This document shows, in pieces, positions 17,276 through 23,845 of a DNA stretch of 54,024 nucleotides. Made by a program: the position numbers and the translations under genes. This stretch comes from a virus. The notes under the pieces were generated by a model that did not search any database, was not told the DNA's origin, and worked only from the letters and a program-made list of their open reading frames with translations. Location of the stretch: positions 1 through 54,024 of the IMG/VR virus record IMGVR_UViG_3300027741_000087; one strand, 5' to 3'. Position 1 is the stretch's first letter. Every line of letters starts with the position of its first letter.

Positions 17276-17350
17276 CCCTGGTGAGACAGCAAGTGAAGTT
17301 CGTAGTCTGCAAAACTACTATGCTCGGAGCGTTACCGAGACCGGGGTCCA
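17276..17350 (+). tRNA. tRNA-Cys (anticodon GCA), variant T-loop
   Basis: The acceptor CCCTGGT pairs with ACCGGGG, followed by T and an encoded CCA. The anticodon stem GTAGT/ACTAC carries loop CTGCAAA, giving GCA. The T-stem CTCGG/CCGAG is perfect, but its loop reads AGCGTTA instead of TTCRANY. It lies 11 nt after tRNA-Ser. Confidence 0.82.
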
Positions 17351-17371
17351 TTTTTAAAGTAGTCCTCTGAA

Positions 17372-17379
17372 CATAAATA
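17372..17379 (+). promoter_or_regulatory. Late promoter box (CATAAATA), 5 nt before ATG
   Basis: CATAAATA ends exactly 5 nt before the ATG at 17385, so the predicted mRNA would be leaderless. Confidence 0.65.
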
Positions 17380-17384
17380 ATCAT

Positions 17385-17528
17385 ATGACAACGCCTGATG
17401 AAGGTGCTTTCCTTGGTTTAACGTTGATTCCCTTCGTTACCGTATGTCTTCTCTGCTACATAGCTTGCGGAATATATAAATTCATCAAGTGGTTACATAA
17501 GCAATTCAAAAAAAATTCCGGAATTTAA
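17385..17528 (+). CDS. Small single-span membrane protein (47 residues)
   Basis: The protein reads MTTPDEGAFLGLTLIPFVTV followed by CLLCYIACGIYKFIKWLHKQ and a short basic tail. One membrane span covers roughly residues 9-31, with a positive C-terminus, which suggests N-out/C-in topology. The ATG lies 5 nt after a CATAAATA box, in the arrangement seen for several other late genes here. Its stop overlaps the left arm of the inverted repeat at 17519-17558. There is no recognised family. Late expression plus one span would fit a role in lysis or envelope modification, but nothing specific shows this. Confidence 0.6.
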   Translation: MTTPDEGAFLGLTLIPFVTVCLLCYIACGIYKFIKWLHKQFKKNSGI

Positions 17529-17558
17529 TTTTTTTCCTGGATATTGAATTAAATTCCG
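17519..17558 (+). promoter_or_regulatory. 12-bp inverted repeat before the DUF932-like gene
   Basis: The arms CGGAATTTAATT and AATTAAATTCCG are perfectly complementary and separated by 16 nt. The repeat lies between a stop codon and the RBS (AAAGGGG) of the gene at 17575. It could be an operator, an mRNA hairpin or a weak terminator. Confidence 0.5.
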
Positions 17559-17574
17559 CCATAATAAAGGGGTC

Positions 17575-18678
17575 ATGAGTAACACAACTACAATAGAAAA
17601 GTTCGTAAGCAAGCGTTCGGAAGTTCAATCACGAGTCGATGACCTTCGTCTCGTACCGTTGAACCTTCGAAACATTCACAAGAACGGTAATAAGTTCTAT
17701 AATAACGACACAGAGATGGAGTCTTCTTCCCTGAAGTCTCTCCTTGGTGTTCTCGGCGTTAAGGAAAACCTTGTTAACGAAATTAAGGATGACCGCACCC
17801 AGTGGGAACCTCTTCATGAGGCTCTTGCTAACATTAAGCAGGATAAGGTTATTACCGCGGTCTACGATCGTAAGAACAACAATATCACACAAGTCTTAAA
17901 CCGTAGTATAAAAGAGGAGAAGCCAATTGATCTTTCAAGTGGTCTTCGTTTTACAGAAGAATTTCTGAAAAATACCGATACTAGTCTTGATCTTCAAGAT
18001 TTTAACTTTGATGCGCAGAACATTTGCATCAATATTAATTTCAAGAACCCAGATGCTGATATCGACGTATTCAGTGACGGTAAGGATATGTGGAAGGCAG
18101 GATTTAGTCTTCAGTTCCATTTGAATAAGTTCGTCTCTTCACCTTATCTCCTTCGTCTAGTTTGCTCTAACGGAATGGTTGCTGCTCATCGTATGTCTCA
18201 GCGCTTCATTAATTCCGATGAGTTTAATCAGCGTACATTCGATCGTCAGGTTCAGAAGTATGTTGGACCTACATCGCAGGTTGATGAGGTTATAACCTAT
18301 TGCAACCGCCTTAGGAACAATAACGCGTCACTTCGTGAGTACTTTGATGCGCATGATGTTGTTGCAAACTTCGATAGGGATCTTGCTAGCGAAGTGTTTC
18401 CGACTGTTGATATCTCTAGTCGTTATCGTTCAATTGGTATTGAGGCACGGAAGCAAAACGCTCGTTGGAAGGCTACAGCAAATTCTAACGTCAATAGCTA
18501 TGATGTATTCAATCGCTTGACGAACGTTGCAACACACCGTCTATCCGATCAGGATATTGCAATGAGGATGGAGATTAACCGACTTGCGTCCGGTCTCTTC
18601 TTCAACGGTCCAGACTTCCAGGCTGTAGCACCGGATCCGTTTAAGAAGGATCTCGCTTCAGCGACGCTCGATGCCTAA
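17575..18678 (+). CDS. DUF932-like phage protein (367 residues)
   Basis: The central segment LRLVCSNGMVAAHRMSQRF (near residue 195) is the signature of the DUF932 / phage-plasmid-like protein group, whose biochemical role is not established. The protein has a charged N-terminal half and a C-terminal half with conserved Arg/Asn-rich helices. The gene has a clear ribosome binding site (AAAGGGG), unlike many genes nearby, and a strong terminator 9 nt after the stop, so it is a single-gene transcript. It uses more CTT/CGT codons than its neighbours, as highly expressed genes often do. Confidence 0.75.
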   Translation: MSNTTTIEKFVSKRSEVQSRVDDLRLVPLNLRNIHKNGNKFYNNDTEMESSSLKSLLGVLGVKENLVNEIKDDRTQWEPLHEALANIKQDKVITAVYDRKNNNITQVLNRSIKEEKPIDLSSGLRFTEEFLKNTDTSLDLQDFNFDAQNICININFKNPDADIDVFSDGKDMWKAGFSLQFHLNKFVSSPYLLRLVCSNGMVAAHRMSQRFINSDEFNQRTFDRQVQKYVGPTSQVDEVITYCNRLRNNNASLREYFDAHDVVANFDRDLASEVFPTVDISSRYRSIGIEARKQNARWKATANSNVNSYDVFNRLTNVATHRLSDQDIAMRMEINRLASGLFFNGPDFQAVAPDPFKKDLASATLDA

Positions 18679-18686
18679 GTAACAAG

Positions 18687-18716
18687 AAAGATCTCGGTAT
18701 TAATACCGAGATCTTT
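18687..18716 (+). terminator. Terminator with 13-bp stem and TTAA loop
   Basis: The arms AAAGATCTCGGTA and TACCGAGATCTTT are perfect and joined by TTAA. It follows the DUF932-like gene directly. Confidence 0.85.
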
Positions 18717-18726
18717 TGCTTAGATC

Positions 18727-18802
18727 GGAGATGTAGCATAACGGCTAATGCACTTCTTTGCCAAAGAAGATACTGCCAGTTCGAATCTGGTCATCTCCTC
18801 CA
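18727..18802 (+). tRNA. tRNA-Gly (anticodon GCC)
   Basis: The acceptor GGAGATG pairs with CATCTCC, followed by T and CCA. The anticodon stem CTTCT/AGAAG has loop TTGCCAA, giving GCC. The T-loop TTCGAAT is canonical. Confidence 0.93.
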
Positions 18803-18847
18803 TTTAAAAACCATTACTTTTTCAGATTAATCATATATAATACATAC

Positions 18848-19063
18848 ATGAAAATAAAATCAGCTAGATTTAAAAAAAGTGAAATGTACACAATCTCGGT
18901 TAAGTTTCCAAACAATTGTACATATGAAGAGCGAGAGCACGTGCTTAAATGCGCAATTATTAGAGAGAACTGCAAATACGATAAGTTACCATTTCACTAT
19001 ATTATTACTGAAAAGGATATGAAATCCGCTAAGGTAAATATCTTTGTAAAAAAGAAAAAATGA
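18848..19063 (+). CDS. Small basic protein (71 residues)
   Basis: The ATG at 18848 is chosen because the longer frame would run into tRNA-Gly. The protein starts MKIKSARFKKSEMYTISVKF and is mixed alpha/beta, lysine-rich, with two cysteines. A TATAAT-like sequence lies just upstream, which may be a host-type -10 element. The stop overlaps the next start (ATGA), so the two genes are translationally coupled. No family is recognised. Confidence 0.65.
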   Translation: MKIKSARFKKSEMYTISVKFPNNCTYEEREHVLKCAIIRENCKYDKLPFHYIITEKDMKSAKVNIFVKKKK

Positions 19064-19269
19064 AATACAAATTTTTAGCTAGATTTTATTATATTATTGG
19101 AGATATCTCCTGGAGGATATTTGCAACTTTCGATAGGTGTTTTCTTCGTGTATTTATACCGTATTTTTTTTGGGAATGGTATCAAATCTGTATGCTAAGA
19201 TCAATTACATATGACAAAAAGGCAGGTTTTACTATCTGGAAAACACTAGAAGATATATATAAGAAGTAA
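19060..19269 (+). CDS. Small aromatic-rich, possibly membrane-associated protein (69 residues)
   Basis: The protein starts MKYKFLARFYYIIGDISWRI and is rich in Phe, Tyr, Trp and Ile, with a hydrophobic stretch around residues 30-45 (VFIPYFFWEWYQICML). It overlaps the preceding gene by 4 nt. It could bind the inner membrane peripherally; there is no recognised domain. Coupling to the basic protein upstream suggests they act together. Confidence 0.65.
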   Translation: MKYKFLARFYYIIGDISWRIFATFDRCFLRVFIPYFFWEWYQICMLRSITYDKKAGFTIWKTLEDIYKK

Positions 19270-19281
19270 TGTGTATTAATA

Positions 19282-19289
19282 TATAAATA
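19282..19289 (+). promoter_or_regulatory. Late promoter box (TATAAATA) for bS21
   Basis: A perfect TATAAATA lies 20 nt before the ATG of the ribosomal protein gene at 19310. No Shine-Dalgarno sequence is visible in the short leader. Confidence 0.6.
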
Positions 19290-19309
19290 AGATATACACG
19301 TTATTTTTT

Positions 19310-19492
19310 ATGCATATTGTTCACGTTTATAAAGGAGAAGCTATTGACCGTGCCTTAAAGAGACTTAAGGCTAAAATGGATATTGACGACGTATTAGAGG
19401 AAGTTAGGAGTAGAAAGGAATTTGAAACAAATGCGCAAAAGCGTAAACGTAAGCAAAAATCATTAGATAAGAAAAGAAAGCGTAACCGATAA
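19310..19492 (+). CDS. rpsU: Ribosomal protein bS21 homologue
   Basis: This 60-residue protein has the bS21 pattern: a short beta strand (MHIVHVYKGE), then E-x-IDRALKRLKAKM, then VLEEVRSRKEFET, and a highly basic tail (KRKRKQKSLDKKRKRNR). In the 30S subunit bS21 sits beside the 3' end of 16S rRNA near the anti-Shine-Dalgarno region and affects initiation. Phage-borne bS21 is known from marine phages. The gene has its own perfect late promoter box and is followed after 9 nt by a zinc-protease-like gene. I infer that it replaces host bS21 late in infection and changes which mRNAs are chosen. Assignment is by sequence pattern and size. Confidence 0.85.
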   Translation: MHIVHVYKGEAIDRALKRLKAKMDIDDVLEEVRSRKEFETNAQKRKRKQKSLDKKRKRNR

Positions 19493-19501
19493 TTATCTTG
19501 T

Positions 19502-20356
19502 ATGCAAAACTTTAGGCTTTTTACTGAAAAAAAGACCTACACACTATCGTCAAAAGACGAAAAGCAAGTAGAAAAAATTTTACAGAATTATAATGCGTTT
19601 TTTAATCCTGTAACAGTTGGAGATAATCCTGAAAAAAAGCTTTCTAAAAATAAATTATACAATAAAAAAGAAAGAACGTTCTTTCTCGGAACTATAAAAT
19701 ATCACGATCCTATTTTAAATGATGAAGGTATCGTATCTGTTGTTGTTAACTTCGAACCTAATATAAGTGCTCGAGGCGCGTATATACATGATACAAATAC
19801 AATTGAGCTCTTTTATGTGATTTTTAATAATCTATCAGAGAATTTAAAACGAAATACAATTGCTCATGAGCTTTTCCACGCCAAGCAACACTACAGAAAG
19901 ATCTCACCAGAAGCGAGAAGAGCTGTGCATAAACGTACTCTCGATGACGGTGCTGTAACTATTCGCAGTAAGCGCGGGTATTATTTTAGTCAGAATGAAT
20001 TACCCGTACAACTAGCATCAATTGTATATGAACTAGAGCGTCAATATAATCTTATCTTAAAGCATATCAAGACAGGTAAAAACGCTAAGTTCTGGGAACG
20101 TCAACGAGGAAGTTTTTTACAATTATTAGAGCGTTTTTTAAGAGAGCGTTCTATTAAAAATTTCCCCCTACCTAGCTATTTACATGATCAACAAGATTTT
20201 ATTGAAACACTTTTTCGTAATAAAAATAATCCTAAATACGCTAAAACATACAAAAACTTCAAAATAAAGTTACATTTTACATACGATAAGCTGCGTAAAT
20301 TAAAAGCACCTAATATTAATGAACCAGAAATTAAAACTAGCGTATCAAAGTCTTGA
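19502..20356 (+). CDS. HExxH zinc metalloprotease-like protein
   Basis: This 284-residue protein has an HELFH zinc-binding motif at residues 122-126 in the context TIAHELFHAKQH. A Glu about 44 residues later (QNELPVQL) could be the third ligand. The N-terminus MQNFRLFTEKK is loosely like the capsid-targeting peptides of other proteins in this window. The C-terminal half is helical and basic. The start is the first ATG, 9 nt after the bS21 stop. It overlaps the next gene by 38 nt. Substrates are unknown; a head-maturation role or a role in the host cell are both possible. Confidence 0.7.
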   Translation: MQNFRLFTEKKTYTLSSKDEKQVEKILQNYNAFFNPVTVGDNPEKKLSKNKLYNKKERTFFLGTIKYHDPILNDEGIVSVVVNFEPNISARGAYIHDTNTIELFYVIFNNLSENLKRNTIAHELFHAKQHYRKISPEARRAVHKRTLDDGAVTIRSKRGYYFSQNELPVQLASIVYELERQYNLILKHIKTGKNAKFWERQRGSFLQLLERFLRERSIKNFPLPSYLHDQQDFIETLFRNKNNPKYAKTYKNFKIKLHFTYDKLRKLKAPNINEPEIKTSVSKS

Positions 20357-20549
20357 TTGGGTCTATGAGCAGATTAGCGATTTAAACCAGCGCATTAACG
20401 ATTACATCTTCTTTTCAGGGTGCGATATTAAACTCAAATCTGCAGATGTTGTTCAGTTAAAGGCTTTTAGCATTGAATGCGATGAGTTAATGGCGCGTTA
20501 TTTAAAAGACCTTCGAACAATTGAAAAATTAGCTGGTAAAGAAGAATAA
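20319..20549 (+). CDS. Small helical protein (76 residues)
   Basis: The protein MNQKLKLAYQSLDWVYEQIS is helical throughout, with one short polar turn containing SGCDIKLKSAD, and probably forms a coiled coil. It overlaps the protease gene by 38 nt in another frame. There is no later ATG in frame, so the overlap is probably real. No family is recognised. Confidence 0.55.
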   Translation: MNQKLKLAYQSLDWVYEQISDLNQRINDYIFFSGCDIKLKSADVVQLKAFSIECDELMARYLKDLRTIEKLAGKEE

Positions 20550-20568
20550 GTGTATCTATTATATAGAG

Positions 20569-20964
20569 ATGCACGGTCAAGAACAGCTGCTCAAATATAA
20601 AAACATTAAAGTGTATCTTGCGCGTTTTATTAATAAAATAACGAGGGAGAGGTTTTTTAAATTTGGTGTCACAGGTAAATATGACGCAGCTAAGCGTTTT
20701 ACAGATAAGGAATACGATCTATGGGACATTAAGATAATGGCAACTGCCTATGGTCCAACCCTTGAAGTACTTGAGCTTGAGCAAGAGCTACTACACCAGT
20801 ATCCGAAGAATTTTTATCTTCCGGAAAAAATAAAAGGAGTTAGAGAGATTTTTAAAATTGAAGCAGAGCTAGAACATGCAACAGTGAATAAAATTATTAC
20901 CTTTATGAAAGAAAGAGGCAATATCTGGTATGATCAGCGAAAAATCCTTGCCTCACATATATAA
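20569..20964 (+). CDS. GIY-YIG/T5orf172-like protein
   Basis: Residues 14-75 fit the core of GIY-YIG-related T5orf172/Mug113-type domains: a first strand (KVYLARF), then FFKFGVTGKYDAAKRF, and a later acidic helix (LELEQELLHQYP) that could supply the metal-binding Glu. In phages such proteins include free-standing homing endonucleases and DNA-processing nucleases. At 131 residues the protein is a minimal domain without an obvious separate DNA-binding region. It lies just before tRNA-Ile. The active-site tyrosines are not clearly the canonical GIY and YIG, so the assignment is moderate. Confidence 0.6.
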   Translation: MHGQEQLLKYKNIKVYLARFINKITRERFFKFGVTGKYDAAKRFTDKEYDLWDIKIMATAYGPTLEVLELEQELLHQYPKNFYLPEKIKGVREIFKIEAELEHATVNKIITFMKERGNIWYDQRKILASHI

Positions 20965-20987
20965 GCCAGTATAATCAGCTTTAATAA

Positions 20988-21079
20988 GCTCCCGTAGTTT
21001 AACAGTAAAACACTAGTCTTATACACTAGAAGTCCTAGATGAGGGCGTGATCCCGGGGCAGAACCGGGCGGGAGTACCA
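20988..21079 (+). tRNA. tRNA-Ile-like (anticodon TAT), long variable region and variant T-loop
   Basis: The acceptor GCTCCCG pairs with CGGGAGT, followed by A and an encoded CCA. The anticodon stem CTAGT/ACTAG has loop CTTATAC, giving TAT. The variable region is about 22 nt, unusual for isoleucine. The T-stem CCCGG/CCGGG has loop GGCAGAA instead of TTCRANY. The fold is convincing, but the identity is less sure. Confidence 0.68.
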
Positions 21080-21091
21080 ATTTCTAAATTA

Positions 21092-21214
21092 GTGAATAAA
21101 AACAATCTCTACCGTGTTTGGACAAATGTATGGAATGGTGAGAGAGTTATAATTATTGCAATTATTTGCTGTATTATTATTTTTATTCTTGAGTGCCTGT
21201 ATCTAAGCTATTAA
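21092..21214 (+). CDS. Tiny membrane protein (40 residues, GTG start)
   Basis: The frame MNKNNLYRVWTNVWNGERVI continues into a strongly hydrophobic stretch (IIAIICCIIIFILECL) and ends after 40 residues. One membrane span is likely, with a polar N-terminus. It starts 13 nt after the tRNA and ends 13 nt before the next gene. There is no homology I recognise, and the GTG start and small size keep confidence moderate. Confidence 0.45.
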   Translation: MNKNNLYRVWTNVWNGERVIIIAIICCIIIFILECLYLSY

Positions 21215-21226
21215 TATAATAGAAGC

Positions 21227-21553
21227 ATGGCAAAACAATATATCCTAAAAGATATCGACGCTAAGGCTAAAGTCTTACAGAAGTCATTTACAAAAGCTCA
21301 CAAAATTATTGAACGTGCTCAAAAACGTGTTTCGCGAACAGGTAAGGATAAGTCTCTTCTTAAAGCAGCCTGTGAACTTGGATATATTTGTAATAACGCT
21401 CCTATTACCAAAGATGGTAACCGCTATGTCAATCCTATGACATCTGGTGATAAGCTATTTCTAGAAGAGATGGGCACGTATAAGTGTATAGAATTTAAAC
21501 AAAATGAATTTTTTGATTGCACTGGCATGCCAGTCTATCTAAAATGGTATTAA
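21227..21553 (+). CDS. Hypothetical protein (108 residues)
   Basis: The protein starts MAKQYILKDIDAKAKVLQKS. It has a basic helical N-terminal half and a C-terminal half with three cysteines and YVNPMTSGDKLFLEEMGTY. No family is recognised. A TATAAT-like sequence lies about 10 nt before the ATG, so a host-type early promoter may sit there, although it would give a very short leader. The gene is followed 14 nt later by tRNA-Leu. Confidence 0.65.
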   Translation: MAKQYILKDIDAKAKVLQKSFTKAHKIIERAQKRVSRTGKDKSLLKAACELGYICNNAPITKDGNRYVNPMTSGDKLFLEEMGTYKCIEFKQNEFFDCTGMPVYLKWY

Positions 21554-21566
21554 CAAATTTAGCTAT

Positions 21567-21642
21567 GGCTGCGTACGCTAACTGGCATCGCGACCTTACT
21601 TAAAATGAGGTGTTTTTGTGGGTTCGACTCCCACCGCAGCTA
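21567..21642 (+). tRNA. tRNA-Leu-like (anticodon TAA) without long variable arm
   Basis: The acceptor GGCTGCG pairs with CGCAGCT, followed by A; no CCA is encoded. The anticodon stem CCTTA/TGAGG has loop CTTAAAA, giving TAA. The T-stem GTGGG/CCCAC and loop TTCGACT are canonical. Only about 7 nt separate the anticodon and T stems, whereas bacterial tRNA-Leu normally has a long variable arm. Confidence 0.72.
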
Positions 21643-21692
21643 GCTAATTACTTAAAACGTGATTAATATTACGGGTTCAGAACAAATAATCT

Positions 21693-21848
21693 ATGACAAC
21701 AAAAAACAACATCGTAAAAGTCTGGGGTGCTACTACTTCAAAAAGTAGTTTTGCTGCCAGAGAACAAAAAGAAACTGCAGCTCGTCGTCGTATGTTCGGT
21801 CAGAAGAGTCGTGCCCAGCGTTCAGACGCTGGAAAGAAGAGGAAATAA
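21693..21848 (+). CDS. Small basic protein A with AQRSDAGKKRK tail
   Basis: This encodes 51 residues, MTTKNNIVKVWGATTSKSSF..., with an Arg/Lys-rich second half ending RAQRSDAGKKRK. The next gene, 1 nt downstream, encodes a second small basic protein with almost the same tail, so this is a tandem pair of diverged paralogues. The charge suggests binding of nucleic acid or of the ribosome. A weak late-like box (AACAAATA) ends 4 nt before the ATG. No family is recognised. Confidence 0.65.
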   Translation: MTTKNNIVKVWGATTSKSSFAAREQKETAARRRMFGQKSRAQRSDAGKKRK

Positions 21849-21849
21849 T

Positions 21850-21987
21850 ATGCCAAAAGGAACTAAAAACGTAATCGTTAAACATTCCAGTAATTCTGGT
21901 AATAAGAGCTTTGCTTCACGTTCGCGTAAGATTGGATTCCATTCCGTTCGCGCGCAACGTAGTGATGCAGGTAAGAAGCGTAAATGA
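21850..21987 (+). CDS. Small basic protein B with AQRSDAGKKRK tail
   Basis: This encodes 45 residues, MPKGTKNVIVKHSSNSGNKS..., ending VRAQRSDAGKKRK. It shares the C-terminal motif and the FA-[AS]-R region with the protein encoded just upstream. Its stop overlaps the ATG of the membrane protein gene at 21984 (ATGA). Retention of the tail in both copies while the N-termini differ suggests that the tail carries the function. Confidence 0.65.
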   Translation: MPKGTKNVIVKHSSNSGNKSFASRSRKIGFHSVRAQRSDAGKKRK

Positions 21988-22160
21988 AGTTAGAACAAAA
22001 CCAAGAGCTGACTTTGTTCCAAGCACTCAAAATGTATCTTGTAATAGGTTGTTTTACTATTATATTACTTGCATTATCGGTGGGTGTCATCTATACACCT
22101 ATAAGAAACTTTATTCGCAATTATAAACCTACTCCGACATCCCAGCTTCATCATACTTAA
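21984..22160 (+). CDS. Single-span membrane protein (58 residues)
   Basis: The protein starts MKLEQNQELTLFQALKMYLV. A membrane span covers about residues 17-39, followed by a basic segment (RNFIRNYKPT) and a polar tail. It overlaps the upstream and downstream genes by 4 nt and 1 nt, so four small genes form one coupled unit (21693-22372). No family is recognised. Confidence 0.65.
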   Translation: MKLEQNQELTLFQALKMYLVIGCFTIILLALSVGVIYTPIRNFIRNYKPTPTSQLHHT

Positions 22161-22372
22161 TGAAAACACATAACCAATATTCCTTTACTATTATGTATAG
22201 TGGAATGGAGTTTAATTGTGAATTAAATGGGTTACAGTTAACCGTGCAATCACGAGGCTTTTTTGAGGAACGAGCCTATAAGAGTCTTAAAAAGTATCTT
22301 GAAGATGAAGGTTTTATTAAAGAATTAGATGAGCAAAAAGGTATTTCTGATAGATATAAAAAATTACTATAA
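22160..22372 (+). CDS. Small protein (70 residues), resembles 29998-30201
   Basis: The protein MKTHNQYSFTIMYSGMEFNC has beta strands in its first half and a helical second half ending YLEDEGFIKELDEQ. The layout and the YL-x-x-EGFI motif resemble the 67-residue protein at 29998-30201, which suggests distant paralogues. The ATG overlaps the previous stop (TAATG). Its function is unknown. Confidence 0.62.
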   Translation: MKTHNQYSFTIMYSGMEFNCELNGLQLTVQSRGFFEERAYKSLKKYLEDEGFIKELDEQKGISDRYKKLL

Positions 22373-22379
22373 AGTCTTT

Positions 22380-22451
22380 GCATCATCCGGCGGATTCCGG
22401 GCAGGAAACTTCTAATTTCTTAAGCCGAAAGTTCGACTCTTTCATGATGCA
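22380..22451 (+). tRNA. tRNA-Arg (anticodon TCT)
   Basis: The acceptor GCATCAT pairs with ATGATGC, followed by A; no CCA is encoded. The anticodon stem GGAAA/TTTCT has loop CTTCTAA, giving TCT. The T-stem GAAAG/CTTTC has loop TTCGACT. Confidence 0.88.
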
Positions 22452-22460
22452 CTATTTTAA

Positions 22461-22543
22461 GCTCGGGTGGTGAAATTGGCAACCACACAGGTTTTAGAGT
22501 CCTGCGCCGAAAAGGCTTGGAGGTTCGAGTCCTCTCCCGAGCA
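22461..22543 (+). tRNA. tRNA-Leu (anticodon TAG)
   Basis: The acceptor GCTCGGG pairs with CCCGAGC, followed by A; no CCA is encoded. The anticodon loop TTTAGAG gives TAG, with one T-T mismatch at the base of the loop. A long class II variable arm and T-loop TTCGAGT are present. Confidence 0.88.
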
Positions 22544-22545
22544 CT

Positions 22546-22962
22546 TTATTTGTGAAGATGTTTGTGTATATCTTGTAAAATAGCTTTTATTTCTGCTCTC
22601 TCGGCAGAAGCTATTTTAAGTTCTTCTAATGCAGATTTATCAAGACGAATATCTTCAACTAATTTTTTAATAACAATATTTGTCTCCTCATCTAAAGCAA
22701 CATCTTTAATAAGGTGTTCTCTATCGCGTTCGGATTGTCGATTAGAGGACATTAGAATAAGAGGGGTAGCATAAGCTGCTTCAAAGGATAGAAACAAATT
22801 AAGAAGAATAAAAGGATAAGGATCAAAATTTACAATCTTATCAACATTAATAAAAATCCATATTAATAAAATAGATGATTGAATGATAATAAATTTCCAA
22901 GAACCGAGAAATGAGGCAATGTTATCTGCTAGATTTATACTAAAGTTCTTAAGCTGTTTCAC
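22546..22962 (-). CDS. DUF1003-family membrane protein
   Basis: This 138-residue protein matches the DUF1003 pattern: LGSWKFIIIQSSILLIWIFIN, then NFDPYPFILLNLFLS, then a second hydrophobic stretch ending PLILMSSNRQSERDR. Two membrane spans cover about residues 20-42 and 48-72, with a charged helical C-terminal region in the cytoplasm. DUF1003 proteins are widespread in bacteria, and their function is not established. It is the only minus-strand gene within a plus-strand tRNA-rich block and may be an acquired host gene. Confidence 0.82.
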   Translation of the reverse strand: MKQLKNFSINLADNIASFLGSWKFIIIQSSILLIWIFINVDKIVNFDPYPFILLNLFLSFEAAYATPLILMSSNRQSERDREHLIKDVALDEETNIVIKKLVEDIRLDKSALEELKIASAERAEIKAILQDIHKHLHK

Positions 22963-23022
22963 TATATATATTTAATTTTATACTTGCTCTCTTCTTTATT
23001 AGCCTATATATTTTAAGAACAG

Positions 23023-23097
23023 GCACGGATAGCTCAGCGGTAGAGTCCTCGGTTTACATCCGAGTTGTCGTGGGTTCGAATCCCTCTCCGTGTACCA
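23023..23097 (+). tRNA. tRNA-Val (anticodon TAC)
   Basis: The acceptor GCACGGA pairs with TCCGTGT, followed by A and an encoded CCA. The anticodon stem CTCGG/CCGAG has loop TTTACAT, giving TAC. The T-loop TTCGAAT is canonical; the T-stem has one mismatch. Confidence 0.92.
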
Positions 23098-23398
23098 TTT
23101 TTAGGGAATATAACTTATCGGTCACGACAGCTATTAGCTCAACGCTTGCTTTGTACTTTTCAAAAACAAGTACTATTGGATGCTTTATTTAAAGCTCTTT
23201 AAAGTAGAGCTATTGTGATGGTAGCGCTTTGGTACGTATACACCACGACCTTCAGCAATTATCTGCGTACGTGTCTTGTAGATAGGGTATTGGACTGCGT
23301 TAATAGTTTTTTTATTAAAGAAGTTTGCGAAAGCGTTTTTTATAAATTCAACCATACCCGGGTTAAAAATATTTATAGTCTATTTGTTCTTTATTTTC
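23098..23398 (+). other. Non-coding stretch with small hairpins
   Basis: No convincing gene is seen. Two short hairpins lie close together: GTACTT/AAGTAC at 23153-23173, and AGCTCT/AGAGCT around 23195-23215. A frame at 23215-23403 is open but has no supporting features. A small RNA between tRNA-Val and the next late gene is possible but unproven. Confidence 0.3.
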
Positions 23399-23406
23399 AA
23401 TAAATA
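23399..23406 (+). promoter_or_regulatory. Late promoter box (AATAAATA), 5 nt before a GTG start
   Basis: AATAAATA ends exactly 5 nt before the GTG at 23412. The sequence around box and start (TAAATAAT, then TGTGCA) nearly matches that of the 945-residue fibre gene. Confidence 0.6.
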
Positions 23407-23411
23407 ATTAT

Positions 23412-23750
23412 GTGCAGTATATTTCTTTAACATATCCACAAACCGCATCACTCCTATTGCAAGGATACAGATATGATAGTCTTTTTAAGGTGTATCTGAG
23501 CTCAGGAAGCATAGTATTTCCGGGTCTAACAGCTATTAATTTCTTTTCTAACAACCATACAGTTTCTGCTGCTTATCCTCCGTTTTCCGGATATGAATAC
23601 CCGTCAAAATACTATAACGTTTTAGATAAGAATAATCTTCAAGTAACGTTAACAAGCTTCAACGCTATAGATCAATTATATGATATAATTATATTCAATT
23701 ACGCAGGATATACAAAATTATCAGATCATGGATTTTTAATAAAAAATTAG
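23412..23750 (+). CDS. Probable structural protein (112 residues, GTG start)
   Basis: The protein MQYISLTYPQTASLLLQGYR is rich in beta strands, Tyr and Ser, like virion proteins. Its first residues and its promoter-to-start layout resemble those of the 945-residue fibre (MQYIDVTLSNRVSLSFLETV), so the two may share an N-terminal module. The GTG start is preferred because it sits 5 nt after a late box; the overlapping ATG at 23410 leads to a stop after six codons. No named family is recognised. Confidence 0.62.
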   Translation: MQYISLTYPQTASLLLQGYRYDSLFKVYLSSGSIVFPGLTAINFFSNNHTVSAAYPPFSGYEYPSKYYNVLDKNNLQVTLTSFNAIDQLYDIIIFNYAGYTKLSDHGFLIKN

Positions 23751-23830
23751 CTGTTAGTTATTTAAAACGCTATAAACCTAATCAACGATAGTTAAATCTT
23801 GTACGAGTATAAAATTTTCAATAGGCTGTG

Positions 23831-23838
23831 AATAAATA
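23831..23838 (+). promoter_or_regulatory. Late promoter box (AATAAATA)
   Basis: AATAAATA ends 7 nt before the ATG at 23846. An upstream GTG in frame at 23828 overlaps the box and is therefore unlikely to be the start. Confidence 0.5.
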
Positions 23839-23845
23839 CCTATAT

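Noticed and set aside
17095-17384. Open frames on both strands across tRNA-Ser and tRNA-Cys
   Set aside because: They lie over two clear tRNA genes and have no support of their own.
23215-23403. Open frame of 62 codons after tRNA-Val
   Set aside because: It has no promoter, no ribosome binding site and no family resemblance. Composition looks non-coding.
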